Below, in pieces: positions 13,286-20,900 of a DNA stretch of 41,351 bases. The notes under the pieces were generated by a model, which did not search any database, was not told the origin of the DNA, and was given only the letters and a program-made list of their open reading frames with translations. A program made the position numbers and the translations under genes. Numbering within the stretch: position 1 is the stretch's first letter; the number at the start of each line of letters is the position of its first letter. Source of the DNA: a virus; the IMG/VR virus record IMGVR_UViG_3300009011_000025, positions 1 through 41,351 of that record; one strand, 5' to 3'.

Positions 13286-13990
13286 ATGAACACGATCGTC
13301 GCTCCAAGCAACACGGTCACTATGTCGAGTCGGGAGATCGCCGATCTCACCGGCAAGCAGCACAAGGACGTCATCCGAGACATCCGCGTGATGCGCAAGG
13401 CGCTGGCCGACGATGGCGCAGATCTGCGCCATCTCCAAGAGGCCAAGGATGGGCGAGGTTACACCGCCGAATTCCACCTTGACCGCGTCCTAACTGAAAC
13501 CCTATTGACCGGCTATAGCATCCCGCTTCGTCATCGTGTCGTGACACGTCTGGGTGAACTGGAAAACGTGTCACGACATGTTGTCACGATTCCGCAATCC
13601 CTTCCCGAAGCCCTCCGACTTGCCGCTGATTTGGCAGATAAGAACGGGGAGCTGCAGCGACTGATCTCTGACCAAGCCCCGAAGGTCGCTGCTATCAAGC
13701 GTCTCGCGGCAGCCGGCGGCGCGATCTGCATCACTGATGCCGCCAAGCAGCTTGGTATCGCTCCGTCTCGATTGTTTGCTTGGCTGGAGCAGCACCGATG
13801 GATCTATCGCCGACATGGCTGCAAGCGCTGGATTGCTTACCAGCCCCGCATTAGCTCTGGGCATATGAATCACAAGGTCACCGCTTTGAAGCCCGATCCT
13901 GAAACGGGCATTGAGCGAGCCGCATTCGATCCCATGGTTACCCCGAAGGGCCTTACACGTCTCGCAGAACTAATGCAGGAGGCCGCGTAA
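13286..13990 (+). CDS. Phage regulatory protein Rha with KilAC-type domain
   Basis: A 234-residue two-domain protein. Residues about 10-90 (SSREIADLTGKQHKDVIRDIRVM ... YTAEFHLDRVLTETLLTGY) are the Rha family domain. Residues about 125-225 (AAAGGAICITDAAKQLGIAPSRLFAWLEQHRWIYRR) are the KilA C-terminal, antirepressor-type DNA-binding domain. Such Rha/Ant proteins modulate repressor control or early lytic genes. The gene directly precedes the replication genes (stop overlaps the next ATG). Confidence 0.9.
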   Translation: MNTIVAPSNTVTMSSREIADLTGKQHKDVIRDIRVMRKALADDGADLRHLQEAKDGRGYTAEFHLDRVLTETLLTGYSIPLRHRVVTRLGELENVSRHVVTIPQSLPEALRLAADLADKNGELQRLISDQAPKVAAIKRLAAAGGAICITDAAKQLGIAPSRLFAWLEQHRWIYRRHGCKRWIAYQPRISSGHMNHKVTALKPDPETGIERAAFDPMVTPKGLTRLAELMQEAA

Positions 13991-14739
13991 TGGCCGGCGA
14001 CTGGATCAAATTTGAACTCACCACCCTGGACAAGCCCGAGGTCTGCCAGATCGCCGACCTGGCCGATATCGACCCTGACGCCGTTGTCGGCAAGTTGATG
14101 CGTGTGTGGGGATGGTTCGACCAACAAACCGAAAACGGTAACGCTCCGAGCGTTAGTAAAAAGTTACTCGACCGTCTTGTTGGCGTTATCGGTTTCTGCG
14201 AGCACATGAAGTCGGTCTCCTGGATGATCGAACTCGATGGCGTGATCAGCCTTCCGCATTTCGACCGACACAACGGGAAGACCGCTAAAAACAGGCTTCT
14301 CACGGCAAAACGAGTGGCTAACCACAAAGCGAGTAACGGTAAAACTAACGCTTCGAACGTTAGCGGCGCGTTACCTAAAGAAGATGTAGAGAAGAATAAA
14401 GAACCTCTCTCTGCGTCTGAGCCCGTCGACCCTCGCATGCCCAGCGAAATGACCCTCGATTGGGTGCCGGATCAAACTCTTCTGAAAACCTACGCTTTGC
14501 ACCGCGGGCTATCGCTTGATCTGTTCACCGAGGAAGTTCGTATCGCATTCACTGCTCACTACGAACCTCAGCACCAGGTCAACACCCAGGCTGAATGGGT
14601 GGGCATGTTGGTTAAATGGGTCAACAACGACAAGGTCCGTGCTGCTGCCTCGAACGTGAAGCAGTTTCCCCTGCGATCAGCATCGGGCCCAGACTTCGAT
14701 GATCGTGGTTGGGGCGATGATATGGGCGGTGCCCTATGA
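13990..14739 (+). CDS. Replication initiator, lambda O-like, with DnaT domain
   Basis: A 249-residue protein. The first 95 residues (WIKFELTTLDKPEVCQIADLADIDPDAVVGKLMRVWGWF) form the winged-helix domain of phage replication O-type proteins. Residues about 155-225 (DWVPDQTLLKTYALHRGLS ... QAEWVGMLVKWV) match the DnaT DNA-binding domain. A low-complexity linker joins them, and it is coded by DNA that carries palindromic repeats, as the lambda origin lies inside gene O. The next gene is the P-like helicase loader. Confidence 0.9.
   Translation: MAGDWIKFELTTLDKPEVCQIADLADIDPDAVVGKLMRVWGWFDQQTENGNAPSVSKKLLDRLVGVIGFCEHMKSVSWMIELDGVISLPHFDRHNGKTAKNRLLTAKRVANHKASNGKTNASNVSGALPKEDVEKNKEPLSASEPVDPRMPSEMTLDWVPDQTLLKTYALHRGLSLDLFTEEVRIAFTAHYEPQHQVNTQAEWVGMLVKWVNNDKVRAAASNVKQFPLRSASGPDFDDRGWGDDMGGAL
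14133..14376. other. Candidate replication origin: palindromic TAACG repeats inside the O-like gene
   Basis: TAACGCT-CCG-AGCGTTA is at 14139-14155, and CTAACG-CTTCGAA-CGTTAG at 14345-14363. Extra TAACG/CGTTA copies lie at about 14333 and 14369 (GGCGCGTTACC). Six copies of one pentamer, mostly in palindromes, within about 240 nt of the linker-coding part of the initiator gene match the lambda plan of iterons within O. The evidence is pattern only. Confidence 0.55.
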
Positions 14740-15530
14740 GCCGGCCGAAGGCACCAATGAGCGCTGCGAAATTGCTGGATGCTGTGGGGGCAAAAGACGA
14801 TATCCGGAGCGCGGTCGGCTCATATCAACCACCAGCGCTACCGACTATCCCGAAGACGCTGCCACCCGGAACTGTCGATGTCGTCAACGCGCTGTTCAAA
14901 GAGCTGCAGGCCATCTTTCCCGCCTGGAAGCAGGCCTGGCCCAACGACGTCGCTCTGGGCGCTGCGAAGCGTAGCTGGACCAAGGCGTTCATCGTCGCGG
15001 GCATTAATCAGATCGAGCAGATCCGTTTTGGCATTGAGCGATGCCGGGCTCTGGGAACGGACTTCATGCCGAGCGTGGGTAAGTTCGTCACGCTGTGCCA
15101 GCCGACACCGGAAATGCTTGGCATTCCTTCTCACGACAAGGCTTTCCGCGAAGCGTTGCTGAATCTGCATCCGGCACGAATCACTTCGCGGGAGTGGTCG
15201 CACCCCGCTGTGCGTCACGCAGCGCTCCAGTGCGAGATGCACAACCTCGCAGACCTGATCTCGGAGAAAGCCAGCAAGGTTTTCGACAGGGCCTACGACA
15301 TCACCATCCGCATGCTGATGAACGGCCAGCCCCTGGAGGATATCGCCGTGGGTATCGGTCACGACTCACAGAAACCTGAGTCGCAACTGGCTCAAGAATA
15401 TGGCGATGCACGCTTCCTGGCGACGATGGCCCGTCAGTCGATTCCGGCGAATGGGCAGGAGGCCAGACAGCAACTATTGGAGCGTTTCGGTAAGCGCAAA
15501 ACTGCTCTTGAGGCTCGCGCACATGGCTGA
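14736..15530 (+). CDS. Replication protein P-like helicase loader
   Basis: A 264-residue protein of the phage replication protein P family. It has a disordered Pro-rich start (residues 1-45), then FKELQAIFPAWKQAW (about 52-66) and a helical core with WTKAFIVAGINQIEQIRFGIERCRALGTDFMPSVGKFVTLC (about 81-120), the family signature. It should recruit host DnaB to the O-bound origin. Its start overlaps the O-like stop. Confidence 0.9.
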   Translation: MSRPKAPMSAAKLLDAVGAKDDIRSAVGSYQPPALPTIPKTLPPGTVDVVNALFKELQAIFPAWKQAWPNDVALGAAKRSWTKAFIVAGINQIEQIRFGIERCRALGTDFMPSVGKFVTLCQPTPEMLGIPSHDKAFREALLNLHPARITSREWSHPAVRHAALQCEMHNLADLISEKASKVFDRAYDITIRMLMNGQPLEDIAVGIGHDSQKPESQLAQEYGDARFLATMARQSIPANGQEARQQLLERFGKRKTALEARAHG

Positions 15531-15726
15531 TTCCCGTCTCGCTCCGACTAATCCCGCCGAATACCGCTTCGCCGTGCATTGCTGCGGCTACAAATTGGAC
15601 CTCACTGACAAGCCAGATCGGGCCGTTGGGCTGTTCGAGCATCGCGCCATTGCTCAGCAGTTCGGCCGCCTGATGTGGCCCAACACTTTCGAAATTATCG
15701 ACGTCATCACCGGGGAGAAGGTATGA
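15523..15726 (+). CDS. 67-residue hypothetical protein
   Basis: Starts MADSRL, overlapping the P-like gene by 8 nt. A beta-alpha-beta look (YRFAVHCCGYKLDLTDKPDRAVGLFEHRAIAQQFGRLMWP ... FEIIDVITGEKV) is typical of short conserved proteins beside phage replication genes. Its stop overlaps the next gene (ATGA). No function known. Confidence 0.75.
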   Translation: MADSRLAPTNPAEYRFAVHCCGYKLDLTDKPDRAVGLFEHRAIAQQFGRLMWPNTFEIIDVITGEKV

Positions 15727-15854
15727 GCGCCTACCTGAACGACATCCTGATTCATCTGTTCATCGTTTTCATGCTGATCGCCGCCGGTGGCGTCTTGTGG
15801 GGTATCCGCCGCCTTGAGCGCCGTGCCCGCGTCGCGCGGGGGGATCGTCCATGA
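15723..15854 (+). CDS. 43-residue single-pass membrane protein
   Basis: Starts MSAYLN, membrane segment at about residues 8-28 (ILIHLFIVFMLIAAGGVLWGI), then an Arg-rich cytoplasmic tail. Both ends overlap neighbours as ATGA, which is the best evidence that it is translated. Small membrane proteins are frequent in phage early operons; its role is unknown. Confidence 0.7.
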   Translation: MSAYLNDILIHLFIVFMLIAAGGVLWGIRRLERRARVARGDRP

Positions 15855-16282
15855 AGGCAGCTACCATGAAGTTGTTCAAGCCCAAGCCCATCCGCGCCAA
15901 GTCCATCGACCGCGAAGGACTTGAGCAGGCAGCGCTGATGGCCGAGCTCCGCGCCCGCATGCCGGCTGTTGCCGACCTGGTCTATCACGTCCCGAACGGA
16001 GGGCACCGTCACAAGGCGGTGGCCGCGAAGCTGAAACAGCAAGGCGTGGTGGCCGGTATCCCTGACCTGGTGCTGACAATGGCGCGAGGCGGGTATTTCG
16101 GTCTGTACATCGAATTCAAGGCCACGCCGCCGAACGACGCCGCGATCTCGGCGAGCCAGCATGAGCGCATTCGCAAACTGAACGAGCAGGGATATCTCGC
16201 CGTTGTCTGTCGTGGCCACTTCGATGCGATGGAGCAGATCCGCGCTTACCTTCGGCTCGCTCCCACAGTGGTGGCCGCATGA
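15851..16282 (+). CDS. VRR-NUC domain nuclease
   Basis: A 143-residue protein, mostly one VRR-NUC (PD-(D/E)XK) domain. Visible are NGGHRH near 50, GIPDLVL (catalytic Asp near residue 73) and YIEFKA (Glu/Lys near 89-91), then SQHERIRKL. The family is related to Holliday-junction and FAN1 nucleases and probably processes replication or packaging intermediates. A second Met at codon 6 is an alternative start. Confidence 0.9.
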   Translation: MKAATMKLFKPKPIRAKSIDREGLEQAALMAELRARMPAVADLVYHVPNGGHRHKAVAAKLKQQGVVAGIPDLVLTMARGGYFGLYIEFKATPPNDAAISASQHERIRKLNEQGYLAVVCRGHFDAMEQIRAYLRLAPTVVAA

Positions 16283-16587
16283 ATCATCAATTCAAGTCTG
16301 GTGATCTGGCAATCATTGTCGGCGCCAACTCGCTGACACAGAATATCGGCAAGCAGTGCCAGCTTCGCGAATTCGTGAAGAGTGGTGACTGCTACGTGGC
16401 GCCGAATGGTGTGGTGTATCGGCACGATGATGTCCCCTGCTGGACGCTTGTCGGTGACGGTCTCGTCGCGGTCGTCGAGGATGAAGTAGTGCAACTTGGC
16501 TTTGGTGTCCACGAGCCGCGCCACCTGATGCCGTTGCGCGACGACTTCGCTCCCACAGGGCAGAAGTCCAAGGCGGTACCAGCATGA
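16279..16587 (+). CDS. 102-residue hypothetical protein, SH3-like
   Basis: Starts MNHQFK, overlapping the nuclease stop. The pattern GDLAIIVGANSLTQNIGKQCQL ... CWTLVGDGL ... HLMPLRDDF suggests a small KOW/SH3-like barrel, known in Pseudomonas phage unknowns that end in MPLRD. It overlaps the recombinase gene start by ATGA, so they are co-expressed. Function unknown. Confidence 0.75.
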   Translation: MNHQFKSGDLAIIVGANSLTQNIGKQCQLREFVKSGDCYVAPNGVVYRHDDVPCWTLVGDGLVAVVEDEVVQLGFGVHEPRHLMPLRDDFAPTGQKSKAVPA

Positions 16588-17864
16588 CCAGCGCCGCAGT
16601 GAAGATCACCGACACCGAAATCAAGCGCCAGGCCGCTGGCACCGTGCGTGACCTGCGAGACATAGAGAACCGTGGCCTATACCTGCGTTTCACCCGCGAT
16701 CGCGCCCGGGCTTCGTGGTACCTGGTGCTTAAGGGGAAATGGAACCTCGTCGGTAGCTTCCCTGAGTTGACGGCAAAGCAAGTCGTTGCAGCGTTGCCCG
16801 GCATTCGCCTGCGCCTCGATGCCGGTGCGGGGTCCAACCTGTCGAAGTGGATCACCACAGGCGAGTTGCTGGACTGGTACGCCGACCGGATGGCCCGCGA
16901 CCGTAGCCTGTCGAGCAAGCGTAAGAAGACCGGCGCCTCCCTGATCAAATGCCACCTCAAGCCGTTGCTGGGTGCTGTGCCGTTGGCGTCGATCAACAAA
17001 GCCACGCTGGACGACAAGTTCATGTGGCCGGCTCAGGAGTCCATCGGCATCGATTACGTGCGTTCCGCGTTCCAGTTGCTGGCTCTGGCCCTCCGTCAGG
17101 CGTTCAAGCTTCGCCTGATCGCGGTCAACCCGATGAAGGACGTCAAGTTCAGCGACTTCTCCAAGGCCAAGGTCGGCGTGAAGCCGTCACGCCTGCGGGT
17201 GACGCAGCTGCAGGACCTGATAGCCCTTCTGCGGGATGCACTGACCAGCGCGCCGGCTGATGCCATGCTCGCCCTGATGATGCTCTGCCACGGCACGCGC
17301 ATCGGCGAGACCCGGCAGGCTCAGTGGTCGCACATCAGCCTGGCCGAGCGGGAGTGGTTCATTCCGGCCGAGCACACCAAGACCGGCGTCGAGCATCACC
17401 TGCCACTGACCGACCAAGTCCGACAGCTGCTGATGACCTATCGCGAAACCCAGTGGGCGAACGGCTACGACGGTCAGTTCCTGTTCCCGGCACGCAACGG
17501 CAAGGCGCTTAGCGAAGGCCAAGCCAGCGCCGTGTTCACCCGACTGGGGCAGGGCGAGTGGACCAGTCATGACCTGCGCAAGGTGGCCCGCACAGGCTGG
17601 GCAGACATCGGTGTCGACCATCTCATCGGTGAGCTGCTGATCAATCACGCCATGGGTCACAACGTGAAGGTGTACATCCAGTCCGACGTGATGAGCCGCA
17701 AGCGTGAGGCGCTGGATCGGTGGTGTGCGTATCTAGATGCGAAGGGATTCAAGCGTATTCACGCGTTGACCGGCTTTAGATCGGGAGATTCTGGTAATGC
17801 CCCGGAAGCCGCAGACGATAAGGCCTGCAAGGCTATTCAAGAAACAACCATAGGCGAGGTTTAA
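16584..17864 (+). CDS. Second tyrosine recombinase, early operon
   Basis: A 426-residue tyrosine recombinase with all catalytic residues: Arg239 (HGTRIGE), Lys266, His329 and Arg332 (HDLR), His355 (INHAMGH) and Tyr364. The N-terminal 110 residues resemble the P4/DUF4102-type arm domain, so it differs in subfamily from the integrase at 203. It is embedded in the early rightward operon, start overlapping the previous gene, and no att-like site adjoins it. It may resolve genome multimers, act on another site, or be a captured integrase; no choice can be made by reading. Confidence 0.92.
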   Translation: MTSAAVKITDTEIKRQAAGTVRDLRDIENRGLYLRFTRDRARASWYLVLKGKWNLVGSFPELTAKQVVAALPGIRLRLDAGAGSNLSKWITTGELLDWYADRMARDRSLSSKRKKTGASLIKCHLKPLLGAVPLASINKATLDDKFMWPAQESIGIDYVRSAFQLLALALRQAFKLRLIAVNPMKDVKFSDFSKAKVGVKPSRLRVTQLQDLIALLRDALTSAPADAMLALMMLCHGTRIGETRQAQWSHISLAEREWFIPAEHTKTGVEHHLPLTDQVRQLLMTYRETQWANGYDGQFLFPARNGKALSEGQASAVFTRLGQGEWTSHDLRKVARTGWADIGVDHLIGELLINHAMGHNVKVYIQSDVMSRKREALDRWCAYLDAKGFKRIHALTGFRSGDSGNAPEAADDKACKAIQETTIGEV

Positions 17865-17866
17865 AA

Positions 17867-18079
17867 ATGGATCAAACAGCACAGAACACCCTCGTCGCCG
17901 GAATCGATGTGGCGGAGGATCGAGTCGAAATCGCGGTGTTTCGTTGGGCGCAGATCGGTCATACCGCCTTCTATATGGGCGTCCTCTCCAGAAAACTTGG
18001 CTGGATAGGTCCTCGTTCCGTTCGACCTTCCACGTCTCGTCCTTGGCTGCGGCAAAAGAAGGGGAGGGCTGCGAATTGA
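17867..18079 (+). CDS. 70-residue hypothetical protein
   Basis: Starts MDQTAQ two nt after the recombinase stop. The first 28 residues (AGIDVAEDRVEIAVFRW) form strands; the end is basic and Arg/Ser/Pro-rich. No family is seen. The basic tail and strong frame continuity to the next gene (TTGA overlap) give moderate support. Confidence 0.55.
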   Translation: MDQTAQNTLVAGIDVAEDRVEIAVFRWAQIGHTAFYMGVLSRKLGWIGPRSVRPSTSRPWLRQKKGRAAN

Positions 18080-18390
18080 ACAAGAGCCACGGTCCGGCTT
18101 TTCGCCGAGAAGCGAAGCCACTCATGGTGTGCGGGATCTGCCGTGGTGCCACAGTCGTCAGCGGTGTTTTCCATCAGCTGGATTGCATCCAGTGCAATGC
18201 CTCGGGTTGGGTCTGCGCCACTACTGGCGAGGCGATTCCTCTGCCCGACCTGGTGCAGCAACTCAGTTTGAAGCTGCGCAACATGACCGCCGAGTTAGCC
18301 AGGGCAAAGCAGGCACAGGGCGGTGCCCACGAACAATACGAACAGAACAACCGCCGTGGCCCTGGTGCCACCAACTTAACAGGGGATTGA
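18076..18390 (+). CDS. Zinc-finger-like early protein
   Basis: A 104-residue protein if the TTG start (LNKSHG, behind GGGGAGGG) is right; ATG at 18124 is the alternative. Two Cys pairs, CGIC and CIQC, about 20 residues apart, make a likely zinc ribbon, followed by a coiled helix (LVQQLSLKLRNMTAELARAKQ). Such proteins stand just before Q-type antiterminators in many Pseudomonas prophages. Probably DNA- or RNA-binding. Confidence 0.75.
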   Translation: MNKSHGPAFRREAKPLMVCGICRGATVVSGVFHQLDCIQCNASGWVCATTGEAIPLPDLVQQLSLKLRNMTAELARAKQAQGGAHEQYEQNNRRGPGATNLTGD

Positions 18391-18393
18391 ACC

Positions 18394-18747
18394 ATGGCCT
18401 TCACACCAACATTTAAAGAACGTGCCGCCGAGGACCTGCTGGAGCATTGGGGCCGCTGGGTCGTGCTGGGTTCGGGTGTGTCCTGCTGCGCCTCTCGCGA
18501 GAACACGGTCCTGTCGCCGATGATCACCGATGATGACGCACTGATGATTGACGGTCTGATGGGCCGCCTGCTGAAGCGCTACCCGGAATGCGGCCAGGTG
18601 CTCATGCGGTACTACACCAGCCGAGACACGTCGCTGATGGAAGTCGGCAAGAAGATGAAGTTCGGCGAAGAGAAGACCCGGCAGCTCTGGAAGGCCGGCG
18701 TGGCTTGGATCGATGGTGCGCTCGATATTCGTCGAGAGGCTGCTTGA
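18394..18747 (+). CDS. Antitermination protein Q-like
   Basis: A 117-residue protein with the antiterminator Q signature: LLEHWGRW at the start, the DDDALMIDGLMGRL block (about 47-60), YYTSRDTSLMEVGKKM and a C-terminal HTH-like part. It should load on RNA polymerase at the late promoter and carry it through the terminators that follow. It is the last early gene, with those terminators 55-125 nt downstream. Confidence 0.88.
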   Translation: MAFTPTFKERAAEDLLEHWGRWVVLGSGVSCCASRENTVLSPMITDDDALMIDGLMGRLLKRYPECGQVLMRYYTSRDTSLMEVGKKMKFGEEKTRQLWKAGVAWIDGALDIRREAA

Positions 18748-18801
18748 CAAGGCCGGGGGCGAACTATAGATTTCAGTTACTTTGCGGTTTTTCCGCGAGC
18801 A

Positions 18802-18828
18802 AAGCCCGACTCTGAAGTTGGGCTTTTT
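18802..18828 (+). terminator. Terminator after Q
   Basis: Ten-base-pair stem AAGCCCGACT/AGTTGGGCTT (one G-T pair), CTGA loop, then TTT. It ends early transcription and is a likely point where Q-modified polymerase reads through. The late promoter is expected at 18748-18800; I could not identify it with confidence. Confidence 0.88.
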
Positions 18829-18846
18829 GCTTTCTACAGTTCATAG

Positions 18847-18872
18847 AGCCTCGGCATTAGCCGGGGCTTTTT
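18847..18872 (+). terminator. Second tandem terminator after Q
   Basis: Nine-base-pair stem AGCCTCGGC/GCCGGGGCT with ATTA loop and a T-run. Tandem terminators fit a lambda tR'-like barrier at the start of the late region. The stretch 18873-18986 has no gene. Confidence 0.85.
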
Positions 18873-18986
18873 CGTTTTCAGCTCCACCACACCCATTGCT
18901 CCGAGCTGGGAGTGCTGTTGGAGTTGATTCAAAATCCGCAGGCGAAAGACTGATAGGCCCTCCTGCTCACTACCCGAGGAAACATC

Positions 18987-19244
18987 ATGTCTCCAGTAAT
19001 GCGCTGCAAAATGGTCTGCCACGAAGTCACGCATGTCCGTCACGCCAATCAAGAGCGCGACGATCCATTGTGTGATGTCCGATTCAGCGCGGTGTGTGCT
19101 CTTCCAAAGGATCCGCCTGGTGAAAACGCTGTATTCGGCAAATTCACTCCTGTCGCCGAGTACAAGGCCAAGATCGTGAAGTCCGTGGCCGACAAGCTCG
19201 AACCGGGCAAGACGTACTACATCGATTTCACGCTGGCAGAATAA
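18987..19244 (+). CDS. 85-residue conserved hypothetical
   Basis: Starts MSPVMR behind CGAGGAAA. The sequence (MVCHEVTHVRHANQERDDPLCDVRFSAVC ... EYKAKIVKSVADKLEPGKTYYIDFTLAE) is a beta-rich single domain ending in the phrase GKTYYIDFTLAE, seen in uncharacterised proteins of Pseudomonas phages near the late-region start. It lies alone between two sets of terminators, so it may have its own promoter. Function unknown. Confidence 0.8.
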   Translation: MSPVMRCKMVCHEVTHVRHANQERDDPLCDVRFSAVCALPKDPPGENAVFGKFTPVAEYKAKIVKSVADKLEPGKTYYIDFTLAE

Positions 19245-19260
19245 ATTCTCCAGTTCCAAC

Positions 19261-19288
19261 GCCTCGGCACTGCTGGGGCTTTTGTTTT
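19261..19288 (+). terminator. Terminator-like hairpin before the holin genes
   Basis: Stem GCCTCGG/CTGGGGC with two wobble pairs, 5-nt loop, then TTTTGTTTT. It follows the 85-residue gene by 16 nt. Late transcripts would need antitermination to pass it. Confidence 0.6.
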
Positions 19289-19349
19289 GGGCAGTTGCCC
19301 AGGCCAACGCAGGCCTTTTTCTTCAGTCATGCATACCGGAGTCGAGCGC

Positions 19350-19679
19350 ATGGATTTTCTGCATCTCCTGCGCGAGAAAGCCGAGTGGTTAGTTGCCGGC
19401 TTGATTGGCGCGATCGTCGCGAGCTGGTGGCACAAGGACGACCTTACTGATTTGCGGGCTTGGGCGATCTTCTTGGTCACCGGCGTGGCTTGCTCGCTGT
19501 ACCTGACAGGCATGGTCAGCGCATACCTCGGTGTTACTGAGCCGAGCATCGTCGCCGGCATCGGCTTTCTACTTGGCACCTTCGGCGGTTCACTTCTGGC
19601 GGCAATCAACCGCGCCATCAAAGCCGCGGACCTCTGGGCGATCATCCGACAGCGGTTCGGCGGGGGTAATCCACCATGA
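19350..19679 (+). CDS. Probable holin (three membrane segments)
   Basis: A 109-residue protein starting MDFLHL, with GGAG 8 nt upstream. Membrane segments at about 14-28 (LVAGLIGAIVASWW), 38-60 (AIFLVTGVACSLYLTGMVSAYL) and 66-88 (SIVAGIGFLLGTFGGSLLAAI) give class I holin topology, with a basic C-terminus. Pseudomonas phages often place a holin here, far from the endolysin. A start 7 codons upstream (MHTGVER) is less likely. Confidence 0.8.
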   Translation: MDFLHLLREKAEWLVAGLIGAIVASWWHKDDLTDLRAWAIFLVTGVACSLYLTGMVSAYLGVTEPSIVAGIGFLLGTFGGSLLAAINRAIKAADLWAIIRQRFGGGNPP

Positions 19680-20026
19680 ATTACGAACTGCTCAACTCCA
19701 TTGCGTGTGGACTGATCGCGCTATGGGCAACCTGGTGCGTGCTGAGCGGGAAGGTGAGGGATGGCATCCTTGGGAAGCTGATCTATTCCGCGATCGCCAT
19801 CAGTGGCTTCGTGGTGATGACGCGCAGCCAGAACATCTTCTTCGGCCCAACCACTGCCGGACTGACACTGCATGTGTCACTGGCCCTGGCTGGTGTGCGG
19901 CATATCTTCATGGTCACCTGGTGGCTGGTGGTGAAAGCCTGGCTTTGCCGCACGCTCAATTGCGAGCACTGCATGGGTTGCGATAAACCCCCAACCGAGA
20001 AGGGTGATCGCCAGAAGCATAGGTGA
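19676..20026 (+). CDS. Small membrane protein, possible second holin or antiholin
   Basis: A 116-residue protein, start overlapping the holin stop by ATGA. Membrane segments at about 8-24, 36-50 and 63-86 are followed by a Cys-rich, charged tail (LNCEHCMGCDKPPTEKGDRQKHR) that could bind a metal. The pairing and coupling suggest a holin/antiholin set, without proof. Confidence 0.7.
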   Translation: MNYELLNSIACGLIALWATWCVLSGKVRDGILGKLIYSAIAISGFVVMTRSQNIFFGPTTAGLTLHVSLALAGVRHIFMVTWWLVVKAWLCRTLNCEHCMGCDKPPTEKGDRQKHR

Positions 20027-20032
20027 TGACAA

Positions 20033-20776
20033 ATGCTTAAGATCGACGCCCGTACCAATGTGGAGGAGCTTTCGAAGGCTCTGCGCACACTGGGTAGCAA
20101 GCAGATACCTTTCGCCTTCGCCCTGATGGCCACACGCCTGGCCATGCTCGTTAAGCAGGGTGAGCTCTCAGTGATGAGGGCTCGCCTTGATAGGCCGACA
20201 GCCACCACGATGAACAGCCTCTATGTAAAGGCCGCCAAGAAGGGCAACCCTGAGGCGCGGGCTTTCTTCAAGGATGCGTGGACATCGGGTGTGCCTGCTG
20301 ACACTTACCTGCAACAGCAGGTTAAGGGCGGCCGGCGACCACATAAGCGCTTCGAGAAAGCATTGATCTCTCGCGGCATCATGAAGCCAGGGCAGTACGC
20401 AATCCCGGCAGCATCAGCACTCAATCAATTCGGTAACGTACCGCGTGGCACGATCATGAAGATCCTGTCGGGCTTGGGTGCGGCCGAGACTGTTAGTGGT
20501 GTGCAGGCCAACGCCACGGGCAGCAAGCGCAGCAAGCGCAAGGGCAACGCCCAGAAGTATTTCGCAGGTGATGTCGACGGTACCCAAGGAATCTGGGAGA
20601 GGAAGAAGACCGCGTTCGGTGATGCTGTTCGCCCGGTCTTCATCTTCAGTGAGGGCGAGCCTGGCTACCGAGTGATCGTTCCTTTCTACAAGATCGCAGA
20701 CAACATCGTGAAGGCGAACCGAGCGAAGGAATTCGCCAGCGCGATGGATCAGGCACTGTCGACAGCCCGGGGCTGA
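20033..20776 (+). CDS. Phage protein before terminase, virion-morphogenesis-like
   Basis: A 247-residue protein starting MLKIDA. It is helical and basic; the phrases LMATRLAMLVKQGELSVMRARLDRPTATTMNSLYVKAA and GNVPRGTIMKILSGL are seen in phage proteins related to minor tail or head-completion families (HK97 gp10 type). The identity is uncertain: its place before the terminase is unusual for a tail protein. No catalytic motif is seen. Confidence 0.6.
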   Translation: MLKIDARTNVEELSKALRTLGSKQIPFAFALMATRLAMLVKQGELSVMRARLDRPTATTMNSLYVKAAKKGNPEARAFFKDAWTSGVPADTYLQQQVKGGRRPHKRFEKALISRGIMKPGQYAIPAASALNQFGNVPRGTIMKILSGLGAAETVSGVQANATGSKRSKRKGNAQKYFAGDVDGTQGIWERKKTAFGDAVRPVFIFSEGEPGYRVIVPFYKIADNIVKANRAKEFASAMDQALSTARG

Positions 20777-20860
20777 CGGGCAGGGCAGGGGGTACCCCCC
20801 CCTTTGGGTCCTTCCCGGGGCCCCAACCCCTTGCGGGTAATTCGGGCCCCGCCCATCAAA
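20777..20860. other. Candidate cos site
   Basis: A non-coding stretch of G and C runs with the inverted blocks GGGGCCCC (20817) and GGGCCCCG (20844), and CTTGCGGGTAATTCG between them. That core resembles CTCGCGGGTTTTCG of the lambda cos region as I remember it. The position just upstream of a Nu1/GpA-type terminase is that of cos in lambda. The region 20861-20900 is A+T-richer and could carry terminase-binding or IHF sites. Confidence 0.45.
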
Positions 20861-20900
20861 CATGTATGACCTTTTTTCAGAGGTTGGTTGTTGTTTAATC

